From: Actinobacteria bacterium IMCC26077
GTDB taxonomy: Bacteria > Actinomycetota > Actinomycetes > Nanopelagicales > Nanopelagicaceae
Direction: 5' to 3'
NCBI GenBank assembly: GCA_002284915.1
Contig: CP015606.1
Location: 496,001-560,000 of the forward strand
Length of the DNA: 64,000 nucleotides
The notes under the pieces are model-generated. The model was not told the DNA's origin. It did not search any database and was given only the letters and a program-made list of their open reading frames with translations. The stretch's first letter is position 1. Each line of letters starts with the position of its first letter. Position numbers and translations under genes: made by a program. Positions 55,529-63,411 of the stretch are shown piece after piece.

Positions 55529-56524
55529 ATGAGTGCAGCAATCGTTGCGGAAAATTTAGTCAAAACTTATGGTGGCGATCACGAAGTCCGTGCGCTCGAT
55601 GGCCTCTCGCTCACTGTAGAAGAGGGCACTGTGCTCTCCTTGCTTGGTCCCAACGGATCAGGCAAGACAACAACGGTTCGAGTGCTGACGACCTTGCTCC
55701 GTCCTGATTCTGGACGCGCAACAGTAGCTGGCATCGATGTGATGAAAAATCCACAACAAGTCCGCGAGATCATCGGTCTCTCCGGACAATATGCCGCGGT
55801 CGATGAGACCTTAACTGGCTGGGATAACTTGATCATGTTTGGTCGGCTCTACCACCTTTCTAGTCGTGGAGCGAAAAGCCGAGCTGAAGAGTTGCTCGAG
55901 AAGTTTTCGCTCACTGATGCCGCAAAGCGTCCAATCAAGACGTACTCGGGAGGAATGCGCCGCCGCTTAGATTTGGCAGCATCGCTGATCGTCAAACCTA
56001 AAGTCTTGTTCCTTGATGAACCAACTACAGGTTTAGACCCCCGTGGACGGCAAGAGATGTGGGAAGTCATCAACGAGTTGGTCAAAGGTGGGGTGACCTT
56101 ATTACTCACCACCCAGTATTTAGAGGAAGCAGATCAACTCGCTGATGAGATTGTCGTTATTGATCGCGGCCATGTAATCGCCAAAGGAAGCGCTGATTCT
56201 CTGAAAAAGGATGTCGGGGGAGAACGGCTAGAGATTTCACTCCCTGCTGCTCATTTGGGCCAGACGCAAAGAATTGTTGAAGGGATCACAAAGAGCATCG
56301 CGACGACTGATCTACAGATGCACAAGGTCTCCGTAGCGGCACCAAACGGCACCGCGACCCTTATTGAGGCCCTTAGACAGTTAGATGCAGCAGGAATCCA
56401 ACCTCTCGATATCGCATTGAAGCGACCATCTCTTGATGATGTCTTCCTCGCCTTAACCGGTCACATAGCTGAAGAGAAGATAGAAGAAGTCGTTGGTGCG
56501 AAAGGAAAGCGAGGCAAGCGATGA
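55529..56524 (+). CDS. ABC transporter ATP-binding protein, DrrA type
   Basis: 331 residues from the ATG at 55529 with AGGAG 4 nt upstream. Walker A LLGPNGSGKTTT, signature TYSGGMRRRLDLAASL, Walker B KVLFLDEPTTGLDPRGR and the switch LLLTTQYLEEADQL are intact. The C-terminal ~90 residues match the daunorubicin-resistance DUF4162 extension. With the next gene it forms an exporter of drugs or lipids. The stop overlaps the permease start. Confidence 0.93.
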   Translation: MSAAIVAENLVKTYGGDHEVRALDGLSLTVEEGTVLSLLGPNGSGKTTTVRVLTTLLRPDSGRATVAGIDVMKNPQQVREIIGLSGQYAAVDETLTGWDNLIMFGRLYHLSSRGAKSRAEELLEKFSLTDAAKRPIKTYSGGMRRRLDLAASLIVKPKVLFLDEPTTGLDPRGRQEMWEVINELVKGGVTLLLTTQYLEEADQLADEIVVIDRGHVIAKGSADSLKKDVGGERLEISLPAAHLGQTQRIVEGITKSIATTDLQMHKVSVAAPNGTATLIEALRQLDAAGIQPLDIALKRPSLDDVFLALTGHIAEEKIEEVVGAKGKRGKR

Positions 56525-57303
56525 AAGATGCACTCATAATCACTAAGCGCCAATTACTTCAACTTTTCCGAGTTCCTGAAGTTTTCATCTTCTCGACTAT
56601 TCAACCTGTGATGTTCGTACTCCTCTTTCGCTACGTTTTTGGCGGAGCAATCAACACCCCTGGCGTCGATTACGTTCAATTACTAATGCCAGGAATCTTC
56701 GTCCAAACCGTGGCATTCACGGTTGCGGGTACCGCACTTGGTTTGGCCGAGGATATGCAGAAGGGATTGATTGATCGATTCCGGTCGCTGCCAATTGCAC
56801 GCTCTGCTGTAGTCGTCGGACGGACTCTTGGCGATGCAACCTTGAACGTTGTAGTTCTCGTAGTGATGGCGCTAACCGGAGTGCTAGTTGGTTGGCGACC
56901 AAGTTCCAGCACCTTTGAGATTATCGCGGGATTCCTTTTGTTACTCATTTTTGGGTATGCGATGTCATGGATGGGCGTCCTGGTCGGACTCTCAGTACGC
57001 GATAGTCGAGTGGCTAACAGCGTTGTTTTCCTCTTTGTCTTTCCGATGACCTTCTTGAGTAACGCATTTGCGCCGACCACAGGCATGCCACGCCCACTGC
57101 AGTACGTTGCAGAGTGGAATCCGGTATCCACAATGGTCGCGGGGGTCCGTGATCTCTTTGGCCTAGAGCCGATGTTTGGTGCGACTGCTAATTCATTCCC
57201 ATCACAAAATCCTCTAGTGATGTCGTTGATTTATATTGCAGCGCTGATGGCGATTTTCATTCCATTAAGCGTGCGTAAATATAAGAATGTAGCGCCGAAG
57301 TAG
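56521..57303 (+). CDS. ABC-2 type permease, DrrB type
   Basis: 260 residues with six helices, including PGIFVQTVAFTVAGTALGLAEDMQKGLIDRFRSLPIARSAVVVGRTLGD, the ABC-2 signature region, and VVFLFVFPMTFLSNAFAPTTGMPRPLQYVAEWNPVS near the end. It is the membrane half of the exporter with the overlapping ATPase gene. The stop lies 2 nt from the convergent greA stop. Confidence 0.92.
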   Translation: MKDALIITKRQLLQLFRVPEVFIFSTIQPVMFVLLFRYVFGGAINTPGVDYVQLLMPGIFVQTVAFTVAGTALGLAEDMQKGLIDRFRSLPIARSAVVVGRTLGDATLNVVVLVVMALTGVLVGWRPSSSTFEIIAGFLLLLIFGYAMSWMGVLVGLSVRDSRVANSVVFLFVFPMTFLSNAFAPTTGMPRPLQYVAEWNPVSTMVAGVRDLFGLEPMFGATANSFPSQNPLVMSLIYIAALMAIFIPLSVRKYKNVAPK

Positions 57304-57305
57304 GT

Positions 57306-57788
57306 TCAGCCCAAAAAAGGATTGACCGAGAGAATCTTCACCGTATTACTTTTTCCATTTGGAAGAAGATAATCTGTGCTCTCGCCAACTTTCTTGCCGA
57401 GAACTGCGCCACCTAATGGTGATTTTTCGCTAAAGACCTTGACATTCTCCGCAGCGATTTCGCGCGAACCGAGAAGGAATTCTATTTTTTCGCCACCCAT
57501 CTCGACCGTGACCATAGATCCCAACGAGACGACTTCCATATCTCCTGCTGGTGCGCTACCAACCTCTGCGTTCTCGAGCATCGCTGTTAGCTGACGGATT
57601 CGAGCTTCTAGCTTTCCTTGCTCTTCTCGAGCTGCGTGGTATCCACCATTCTCTTTGAGGTCACCTTCTTCACGCGCAGCCGCGATTCGGGCAACGATTT
57701 CTTCGCGCCCTTTCGTAGAGATGTGGGCCAACTCAACTTTGAGGCGGTCGTATGCCTCTTGGGTCAGCCATGTCTTTGAGGAGCTCAT
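57306..57788 (-). CDS. greA: transcription elongation factor GreA
   Basis: 160 residues. The N-terminal coiled coil (about 8-80, KGREEIVARIAAAREEGDLKENGGYHAAREEQGKLEARI) carries the acidic tip that enters the RNA polymerase channel, and the C-terminal FKBP-like domain ends GKSNTVKILSVNP. It rescues backtracked polymerase. TAAACT lies 9 nt before the ATG (leaderless pattern). It converges on the ABC exporter. Confidence 0.95.
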   Translation of the reverse strand: MSSSKTWLTQEAYDRLKVELAHISTKGREEIVARIAAAREEGDLKENGGYHAAREEQGKLEARIRQLTAMLENAEVGSAPAGDMEVVSLGSMVTVEMGGEKIEFLLGSREIAAENVKVFSEKSPLGGAVLGKKVGESTDYLLPNGKSNTVKILSVNPFLG

Positions 57789-57797
57789 AATCAGGCG

Positions 57798-57803
57798 AGT
57801 TTA
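57798..57803 (-). promoter_or_regulatory. -10 box of greA (leaderless)
   Basis: TAAACT on the minus strand, 9 nt before the greA ATG, overlapping the last codon and stop of the DUF4307 gene. Confidence 0.4.
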
Positions 57804-58163
57804 CCTATCTTTCGGCAAGCAGCGCACGACGGCTGCGGTCACCGCCCGAGAGCGCGTGGGAATTACCTCTTTGAGCTCGATTGACCCGGCTGATGTCGCA
57901 GCAATCTCGACAAAACGATCGCCCACAATTGCTGTGGTTATATCTCGGGCGATTACTCTGCAGGTAATTGGCTTATCAGGACTCTTACGTGTGACCGAGA
58001 ATCTAATCGTGGTCTGCACATCCGAATCGATTGTGAACGCGACGAGATCGGAGCGGATCTCTGGGTTTGCGAAACGCAGACCAGCGATACTCACTGCCCC
58101 GGCAAAGACGATAAAGAGCAAAGCCAGAATGATGGTTTTGATTCGCTCTTTAGGGATAGCCAT
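57801..58163 (-). CDS. DUF4307 membrane protein
   Basis: 120 residues from the ATG at 58163; the frame is open further but would cross the divergent gene. One transmembrane helix (about 10-30, IILALLFIVFAGAVSIAGL), then an extracytoplasmic beta-rich domain with IDSDVQTTIRFSVTRK and TRSRAVTAAVVRCLPKD. It lies next to greA as in other actinobacteria (Rv1081c-like). Function unknown. Confidence 0.85.
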   Translation of the reverse strand: MAIPKERIKTIILALLFIVFAGAVSIAGLRFANPEIRSDLVAFTIDSDVQTTIRFSVTRKSPDKPITCRVIARDITTAIVGDRFVEIAATSAGSIELKEVIPTRSRAVTAAVVRCLPKDR

Positions 58164-58166
58164 AGG

Positions 58167-58172
58167 TAGATT
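58167..58172 (+). promoter_or_regulatory. -10 box of the small membrane protein (leaderless)
   Basis: TAGATT, 7 nt before the ATG at 58180. It lies in a gap of only 16 bp between divergent start codons. Confidence 0.45.
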
Positions 58173-58179
58173 ATTGCCT

Positions 58180-58329
58180 ATGGCCGCAACTCCTGACCCC
58201 TCAATCGTCAATCCGGGGACCGTTGGCTCAATCGTAGTTCTCTGCCTGTTCATCGCCGTAGCCCTCGTGATTCGAAGTGGATATAAGCGAATCCAGAATT
58301 TAGAACGTAAACGCGAAGAGGATAAATAG
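58180..58329 (+). CDS. 49-residue single-pass membrane protein
   Basis: 49 residues starting MAATPDPSIVNPGTVG, then one hydrophobic helix (about 17-32) and a basic, acidic-ended tail (RIQNLERKREEDK). The N-out C-in small protein sits where mycobacteria have the small Rv1083-type gene near greA, so it is probably conserved. It is divergent from DUF4307 with 16 bp between starts, and SURF1 follows after 7 nt. Function unknown. Confidence 0.65.
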   Translation: MAATPDPSIVNPGTVGSIVVLCLFIAVALVIRSGYKRIQNLERKREEDK

Positions 58330-58336
58330 TTTCGTC

Positions 58337-59005
58337 GTGGTAAGCCGGCAGAAAATTGGTCTGATTTTCCTCTCTCTGATTTTCGCCGTAATCTTCTTCC
58401 GACTAGGAGTATGGCAATTAGATAAAGCGCAATTAATGCAGGAGATTGCAAAGCCACAAACTGAGCGTCCTACAATTTCTCTAACAGCAGTGGCGCAACC
58501 AAATAAATCACTCGATACGGATGCGCTCAATCGAAACGTGACCTTGCGCGGTCGCTATATCGCAAACGTCATTGCCCCAAATCAAGAAGATAGCAATGGC
58601 AAAGTAGCTACGTGGTTGGTTGGGATTTTTCAAGTCAATGGTTCAGGAAAGATTGCAGTAGTCCGCGGTGTTTCCGATTCGATTCCTAATCCTTCAAATA
58701 CTGAAATAGATGTCGAAGGAAGATTAGTTCCAAGTCAGATCAATAATAAATTTGGAGAGGTGCGGCCGGGAGTGCTTTCGCGAGTAGATTCGGCGCTGCT
58801 GCTCTCCGAGTATGGATCTGATTTCTTCGATGGCTACGTGATAGCTCGCGCTGAGAACCCTGAGAGCAACTATGTGAAAGTTCCCTCTCCGATACCGGTG
58901 GTCAAAGTTGCCGGTTTCTACTGGCAGCACATCTCATATGTGGTGGTTTGGTGGCTCTTTGCGCTTCTGGCCTTAGCGGCGCCATTCATCCGCTCAAAAA
59001 GATAG
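58337..59005 (+). CDS. SURF1 family cytochrome oxidase assembly protein
   Basis: 222 residues from a GTG. Two helices, N-terminal (about 5-22, GLIFLSLIFAVIFFRLGVWQLDKA) and C-terminal (about 197-216, HISYVVVWWLFALLALAAPF), flank a soluble domain with LRGRYIAN and VVRGVSDS, the classical SURF1 arrangement including FRLGVWQLxKA. It aids heme a insertion into the oxidase. Its partner copper factor CopD/CtaG is 38 kb away. Confidence 0.9.
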   Translation: MVSRQKIGLIFLSLIFAVIFFRLGVWQLDKAQLMQEIAKPQTERPTISLTAVAQPNKSLDTDALNRNVTLRGRYIANVIAPNQEDSNGKVATWLVGIFQVNGSGKIAVVRGVSDSIPNPSNTEIDVEGRLVPSQINNKFGEVRPGVLSRVDSALLLSEYGSDFFDGYVIARAENPESNYVKVPSPIPVVKVAGFYWQHISYVVVWWLFALLALAAPFIRSKR

Positions 59006-59014
59006 TATTTAGGC

Positions 59015-59320
59015 ATGCGCTCAGTCCTCACTCGGTATCGAATCATGTGTTTTGCCGCAGGAGTGATGTCCTTGCTGCTCTGGTTTGTTGAGCTTCCTAT
59101 TAAGTATCTTCTTAATCTCCCTGAAATCGAGGCCAAAGTACTCTGGATTCCGATTGTTCATGGATATGTATATGCGGTCTATGTTTTAGCAACGGTAAAT
59201 CTCGCAGTTAAGGCCAAATGGCAACCAATACGAATCATCAAATTCGTACTTGCTGGCACATTGCCCGTTGCTTCATTTATCACAGAAAGACGTGCTCAGA
59301 AGTTAGCTGAGAATTTGTAG
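59015..59320 (+). CDS. DUF3817 membrane protein
   Basis: 101 residues with three helices: YRIMCFAAGVMSLLLWFVELPIKYLL, IPIVHGYVYAVYVLATVNLAVKAKW and IIKFVLAGTLPVASFITERRA. The HGYVY segment and final ITERR are family features. Function unknown. Genes of this family are often beside oxidase assembly genes in actinobacteria, as here with SURF1 9 nt upstream. Confidence 0.88.
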   Translation: MRSVLTRYRIMCFAAGVMSLLLWFVELPIKYLLNLPEIEAKVLWIPIVHGYVYAVYVLATVNLAVKAKWQPIRIIKFVLAGTLPVASFITERRAQKLAENL

Positions 59321-59326
59321 CGCTCG

Positions 59327-60103
59327 ATGCGATTCTTCAAGGGAATTCTGAAAAGCATCCTCTATCCGATTTATGAGGCAAGGCTCTTTCGAAAATTATA
59401 TAAGGAGTCGACACCAAAACATGTTGGTGTAATTCTTGATGGCAATCGACGATGGGCCAAAGCAAACCTTGCTTCATCGAAGAGTGGACATAGCGCAGGA
59501 GCCAGAAAGATCATCGATTTTCTGAATTGGTGTGAGGAATCAAAGGTCAGGGTAGTTACCTTATGGATGCTCTCCACCGATAACTTGTCTCGAGAGAAAT
59601 CTGAGTTACAACCACTTCTCGAAATTATCGCAGAGACCGTCGAAGCCCTATCTAAATTTGGCCGCTGGAGATTGCAAGTAGTGGGGGCGACAGAAATTCT
59701 TCCAGATTGGCTCAATACCCGGTTGCTTGATGCAGTCGCTACGAGTCCAAAGCGCGAAGAGCTGGTGGTGAACCTTGCAATTGGATATGGCGGTAGGCGA
59801 GAGATTACCGATGCCGTTCGGCAACTACTTCGCGAAAATCTCGCTAAAGGCGAGAATCTAGAGAGCGCTATCGATTCGATGTCTATCGAAGAGATCTCAC
59901 GCCATCTCTACACTGCTGGGCAACCTGATCCAGATCTGGTGATCCGCACCTCGGGCGAGCAGCGGCTCTCTGGCTTTTTGCTCTGGCAGAGCGCCCACTC
60001 TGAGTTTTACTTTTGCGAGGCGTTTTGGCCCGACTTCCGGCGTCTTGATTTCCTTCGTGCACTCCGTTCATACGCTCAGCGAAATCGGCGTTTCGGGAAG
60101 TAG
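59327..60103 (+). CDS. uppS: cis-prenyltransferase (isoprenyl transferase, UppS family)
   Basis: 258 residues. VILDGNRRWAKAN holds the catalytic Asp, followed by GHSAGARKIIDFLNWCEE, LWMLSTDNLSR, NLAIGYGGRREITDA, and DLVIRTSGEQRLSGFLLWQSAHSEFYF. It makes Z-prenyl diphosphates. The position next to greA/phoH resembles mycobacterial Rv1086, a short-chain Z-farnesyl synthase, rather than the decaprenyl enzyme, so product length is open. Confidence 0.92.
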   Translation: MRFFKGILKSILYPIYEARLFRKLYKESTPKHVGVILDGNRRWAKANLASSKSGHSAGARKIIDFLNWCEESKVRVVTLWMLSTDNLSREKSELQPLLEIIAETVEALSKFGRWRLQVVGATEILPDWLNTRLLDAVATSPKREELVVNLAIGYGGRREITDAVRQLLRENLAKGENLESAIDSMSIEEISRHLYTAGQPDPDLVIRTSGEQRLSGFLLWQSAHSEFYFCEAFWPDFRRLDFLRALRSYAQRNRRFGK

Positions 60104-60135
60104 CGTGTCGCGCCTAGATGCGGCGTGGCCAGTTC

Positions 60136-60141
60136 TAGATT
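60136..60141 (+). promoter_or_regulatory. possible -10 box of phoH
   Basis: TAGATT, 7 nt before a GTG at 60149. It supports that GTG over the GTG at 60125, since the box would otherwise lie inside the gene. Confidence 0.3.
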
Positions 60142-60148
60142 ATCTGCT

Positions 60149-61474
60149 GTGCCAGTCGAGTCAGGCAACGCTCGCGATTCGCGCAAGAGCTACGTGCTCG
60201 ACACCAGCGTGCTCTTGGCCGATCCAGCCGCACTCAACAGATTCCAGGAACATGAGGTAATTCTCCCCATCGTTGTTATCTCGGAGTTAGAGAGTAAACG
60301 CGACCATCCCGAGCTCGGCTACTTCGCTCGAGCTGCCCTCCGGATTCTCGATGATTTACGAGTCGCGCATGGTCGACTAGATACCCCGATGACTATCAAT
60401 GAGAACGGTGGCACGTTAGCAGTCGAACTTAATCACAGCGATAGCACTGGCTTGCCGGCCAGTTTTTTTCGCGATGGCACCAACGACTCGCGGGTATTAG
60501 CGGTTGCACGCAACTTGAAACGTGATGGTCGAGATGTCGTATTGGTAACGAAAGATCTGCCATTGCGCGTTAAGGCCTCAGCAGTAGGAATAGTCGCCGA
60601 GGAGTACCGCGCCGAGTTAGCAGTTAGTAGTGGATGGACTGGTATCATTGAAATTACCCTTGCATCTGAGGTAGTTGATCAGCTCTATCAGAACGAGCGA
60701 GTTGCGCCAACGGAAATTGAGAATCTACCGGTACATACTGGAGTGGTCATTCACTCGAGTAAGGGAAGCGCTCTGGCGCGCGTGACCCATGACCATAAGT
60801 TGAAATTGGTCCGGGGCGATCGCGAAGCCTTTGGACTTCATGGCCGTAGCGCTGAGCAACGGATTGCCCTCGACCTACTTCTCGATAATGAGATTGGCAT
60901 CATCTCACTTGGCGGTAGAGCTGGAACTGGCAAGAGCGCCCTTGCAATCTGCGCAGGTCTCGAAGCTGTGATGGAGCGACGTTTACATAAGAAGATAGTC
61001 ATCTTCAGACCGCTATATCCAGTTGGTGGTCAAGAGCTTGGATACTTACCAGGAAGTGAAGGCGAGAAGATGTCGCCGTGGGCACAAGCGGTCTTCGATA
61101 CGTTGGGTGCGTTAGTGAGCCAACATGTTATCGAGGAGATAATGGCGCGTGGTTTGATTGAAGTTTTACCGCTGACGCATATTCGCGGTCGCTCACTCCA
61201 CGATTCATTTGTTATCGTCGACGAAGCGCAATCATTAGAGCGCGGGGTACTTCTCACTGTGCTTTCGCGGATTGGCCAGGGCTCGCGAGTGGTGCTTACT
61301 CATGATGTCGCGCAGCGCGACAATCTTCGCGTGGGTCGCTACGACGGAGTGGTTGCAGTCATCGAAGCGCTCAAAGGCGATCCGCTCTTTGCCCATGTGA
61401 CCCTGGTCCGCAGTGAGCGCTCAGCCATTGCAGCGCTTGTTACCGAGATGTTGGAGCGACCCCCCTCAAACTGA
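60149..61474 (+). CDS. PhoH family protein with N-terminal PIN domain
   Basis: 441 residues from the GTG at 60149 (GTG at 60125 possible). N-terminal PIN nuclease domain: [24 protein letters not shown] and [11 protein letters not shown] carry the acidic residues. C-terminal PhoH ATPase: [18 protein letters not shown] Walker [14 protein letters not shown] Walker B, and [13 protein letters not shown]. The PhoH2-type proteins of mycobacteria are RNA helicase/ribonucleases. It ends 24 nt before tRNA-Thr. Confidence 0.92.
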   Translation: MPVESGNARDSRKSYVLDTSVLLADPAALNRFQEHEVILPIVVISELESKRDHPELGYFARAALRILDDLRVAHGRLDTPMTINENGGTLAVELNHSDSTGLPASFFRDGTNDSRVLAVARNLKRDGRDVVLVTKDLPLRVKASAVGIVAEEYRAELAVSSGWTGIIEITLASEVVDQLYQNERVAPTEIENLPVHTGVVIHSSKGSALARVTHDHKLKLVRGDREAFGLHGRSAEQRIALDLLLDNEIGIISLGGRAGTGKSALAICAGLEAVMERRLHKKIVIFRPLYPVGGQELGYLPGSEGEKMSPWAQAVFDTLGALVSQHVIEEIMARGLIEVLPLTHIRGRSLHDSFVIVDEAQSLERGVLLTVLSRIGQGSRVVLTHDVAQRDNLRVGRYDGVVAVIEALKGDPLFAHVTLVRSERSAIAALVTEMLERPPSN

Positions 61475-61498
61475 GGTACCCTTTTCCCCTCAAGTACT

Positions 61499-61571
61499 GC
61501 CCCCCTAGCTCAGTAGGTAGAGCGTTTCCATGGTAAGGAAAAGGTCAACGGTTCGATTCCGTTGGGGGGCT
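61499..61571 (+). tRNA. tRNA-Thr(GGT)
   Basis: 73 nt. Acceptor GCCCCCC (61499-61505) pairs with GGGGGGC (61564-61570), discriminator T61571. Anticodon stem TTTCC/GGAAA encloses ATGGTAA, so anticodon GGT. CCA not encoded. Confidence 0.95.
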
Positions 61572-61572
61572 C

Positions 61573-61649
61573 GGCGGGGTAGCTCAGCTTGGTAGAGCAA
61601 GCGGCTCATAATCGCTGTGTCGCCGGTTCAAATCCGGCCTCCGCTACCA
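61573..61649 (+). tRNA. tRNA-Met(CAT)
   Basis: 77 nt including an encoded CCA (61647-61649). Acceptor GGCGGGG pairs with CTCCGCT (G-U at the first pair and another at the sixth), discriminator A61646. Anticodon loop CTCATAA gives CAT. The anticodon stem AGCGG/TCGCT lacks the three G-C pairs of initiators and the first pair is not mismatched, so it is elongator Met; a lysidine-modified Ile2 type is not excluded. Order tRNA-Thr, tRNA-Met, rpmG is conserved in actinobacteria. Confidence 0.9.
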
Positions 61650-61727
61650 GATTTCCGTAAGGGGCAGGTGGGCAGGTAGCCTTCCTCCCGCAGCACGAGG
61701 TTCTGTGACTATATAAGGAGTACGACG

Positions 61728-61898
61728 ATGGCCAGCAAGAGCGCGGATATCCGCCCCAAGATCACCATGGCCTGTGTGGAGTGTAAAGAGCGCAATTACA
61801 TCACCAAGAAGAATCGTCGCAATGATCCAGATCGTCTTGAGATGAAGAAGTTCTGCCCACGCTGCAAGGCGAGCACCCTCCATCGGGAGAGCCGCTAA
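61728..61898 (+). CDS. rpmG: 50S ribosomal protein L33
   Basis: 56 residues. AAGGAG lies 7 nt before the ATG at 61728. The basic protein carries two CxxC pairs, CVEC and CPRC, so it is the zinc-binding C+ form, and has the [20 protein letters not shown] segment of L33. It sits between tRNA-Met and the MaoC genes as in other actinobacteria. Confidence 0.95.
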   Translation: MASKSADIRPKITMACVECKERNYITKKNRRNDPDRLEMKKFCPRCKASTLHRESR

Positions 61899-61901
61899 CC
61901 C

Positions 61902-62303
61902 ATGTCATTGCACGGCCCCGAATTGGTCGGGCGCCGGTTTTCATCAAGTCACCGCAACCACATCACCGCTGAAGCACTCGCTGCATTTGCACGCGCGATT
62001 GGTGCCCGAGCCGACCTTGCTCCACCAACTTTTTTGATCACCTTCTCCGTGAGAGCAGCCGAAGAATTTTTACCGTCGCTAGGTTTTGACTGGTCTCGCG
62101 TAGTCCACGGAGAGCAACGCTTCAAGCATTACCGAAATCTCAAAGTCGAGGACGTTCTTAGCTCAGTGAGTGAGATAGAGAGCTATAAGAGTATGGCCGG
62201 GAATGAATTCGTAACTGTCAGAACAGATTTTGCTGAGAGCGAATCTGGAGACTTAGTCTCTTCGACTTGGTCGACGCTGGTGTTTCGAGGAGCGCCCGCA
62301 TGA
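61902..62303 (+). CDS. MaoC-like N-terminal dehydratase subunit (HadA/FAS1-like)
   Basis: 133 residues, hot-dog fold without the catalytic hydratase signature: GRRFSSSHRNHITAEALAAFARAIGA, PPTFLITF, RVVHGEQRFKHYRNLKVEDVL and TVRTDFAESESGDLVSSTWSTLVFR. In mycobacteria the HadA-type stabilising subunit is encoded here before a catalytic HadB. It starts 3 nt after rpmG and its stop overlaps the next start. Confidence 0.88.
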   Translation: MSLHGPELVGRRFSSSHRNHITAEALAAFARAIGARADLAPPTFLITFSVRAAEEFLPSLGFDWSRVVHGEQRFKHYRNLKVEDVLSSVSEIESYKSMAGNEFVTVRTDFAESESGDLVSSTWSTLVFRGAPA

Positions 62304-62698
62304 GTTTTGACATCGGTCATGAATTTAATAAAGCGACCTTTTTTGTGAATCGGGACAAGCTGCGCGCTTATGCTGATGCTAGTGGCGATCAAAATCCCAT
62401 TCATCAAGATGAGGATTTCGCAAAATCTGTTGGGCTTCCCAACGTCATCGCACATGGCATGTACACCATGGCGCTCGCCGGAGAGGCCGTTCGGAGTTGG
62501 ATTGGCGATGATAAGAGCATCATCGAATTTTCAACAAGATTTACCAAGCCGGTAGTCGTGCCAGAGAATCAAGAAGTTCCTATCGAATTCACCGGGAAAA
62601 TTGTCGAAGTAAATCACGGTGAAATAGCAGTTGAGGTCAGCGCGCTTTGTGAGGGCATCAAGGTACTGGGTCAGACTCGAGTACGAGCCTGGGTTTGA
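62300..62698 (+). CDS. MaoC-like catalytic dehydratase subunit (HadB-like)
   Basis: 132 residues from the ATG at 62300, overlapping the previous stop, with GAGGAG upstream. The hydratase 2 motif is intact: YADASGDQNPIHQDEDFAKSVGLPNVIAHGMYTMALAG, with catalytic Asp and His. It would pair with the previous protein to dehydrate 3-hydroxyacyl substrates in fatty-acid elongation. Mycolate synthesis is not implied; the pair occurs widely in actinobacteria. Confidence 0.9.
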   Translation: MSFDIGHEFNKATFFVNRDKLRAYADASGDQNPIHQDEDFAKSVGLPNVIAHGMYTMALAGEAVRSWIGDDKSIIEFSTRFTKPVVVPENQEVPIEFTGKIVEVNHGEIAVEVSALCEGIKVLGQTRVRAWV

Positions 62699-63402
62699 GC
62701 GCGATTGAAATGAATGCGATTACCGAACAGGACATCACGGTACATCTGATACTCGATGGTTTTATCGATGATTTTCTCGAATCGCTCCACTCGATTCTTG
62801 AATTTTCCTCGGTGCCGATTTATGTCGTGGTAAACGGGAAGCAGGACTTTGAGCGAATCACAGAGCTATCTCCGCGAGTCACTATCGATTATCAGAAGCA
62901 ACGCTTAGGTTGGTCCAACGCAGTCAATTTGGCTTTGACGAAGATAACGACCGAATACATCGTACTTATGGATCCTTCGACGCGTTTTATCGCTAACCCA
63001 TTTCCAGAGGTGATTAAAAGTCTTGAGCTGGGTTTCGCCGGGGTTGGTTGGCGCGGGGGATTAATTGACCTCGAAGACGAATGGCGTTCAGTAATTGATA
63101 AAGGGCCAGGCGAGGTGGATGTCCTCTTTGGTTATTTCATGGTTCTTCAGCGAAGACTTGCGAGCGAGGTCGGGGCGAACCCGAGCGCTAAGTATTATCG
63201 AAATGCAGACCTAGAACTCTCACTAGCGCTGCGCTCAGCTGGGGAGAAGTTGATTCAAATTGAACTTCCACTAGTACAGGAGCGTCACCATGGATATCAC
63301 GACGTCGAGAGTGGATATCGAGAGAAACATTCAAAGGAGAATTATCAGCGGCTACTCAAGCGTTTTCGGGGAAACCTAGGGATTCTCGCGCCGCGCCGGT
63401 AA
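62695..63402 (+). CDS. glycosyltransferase family 2-like protein
   Basis: 235 residues from a TTG overlapping the HadB-like stop; an ATG at 62710 is an alternative and no ribosome site decides. GT-A fold: IYVVVNGKQ, RLGWSNAVNLALTKITTEYIVLMDPSTRF, GYFMVLQRRL, and YYRNADLELSLALRSAGEKLIQIELPLVQERHHGY, matching the rhamnosyltransferase-like GT2 pattern. The usual metal-binding DxD region reads MDPSTR, so metal binding is uncertain. Mycobacterial synteny lacks a gene here, and murB follows 9 nt downstream. Confidence 0.75.
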   Translation: MSAIEMNAITEQDITVHLILDGFIDDFLESLHSILEFSSVPIYVVVNGKQDFERITELSPRVTIDYQKQRLGWSNAVNLALTKITTEYIVLMDPSTRFIANPFPEVIKSLELGFAGVGWRGGLIDLEDEWRSVIDKGPGEVDVLFGYFMVLQRRLASEVGANPSAKYYRNADLELSLALRSAGEKLIQIELPLVQERHHGYHDVESGYREKHSKENYQRLLKRFRGNLGILAPRR

Positions 63403-63411
63403 TCTTTTCTT

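Noticed and set aside
57655-58179. Long plus-strand frame running through greA and DUF4307 into the small membrane protein
   Set aside because: It is a shadow of real minus-strand genes; only the last 49 codons, from 58180, look like a gene.
61573-61649. tRNA-Met as an initiator tRNA
   Set aside because: It lacks the three consecutive G-C pairs in the anticodon stem and the first acceptor pair is not the initiator mismatch.
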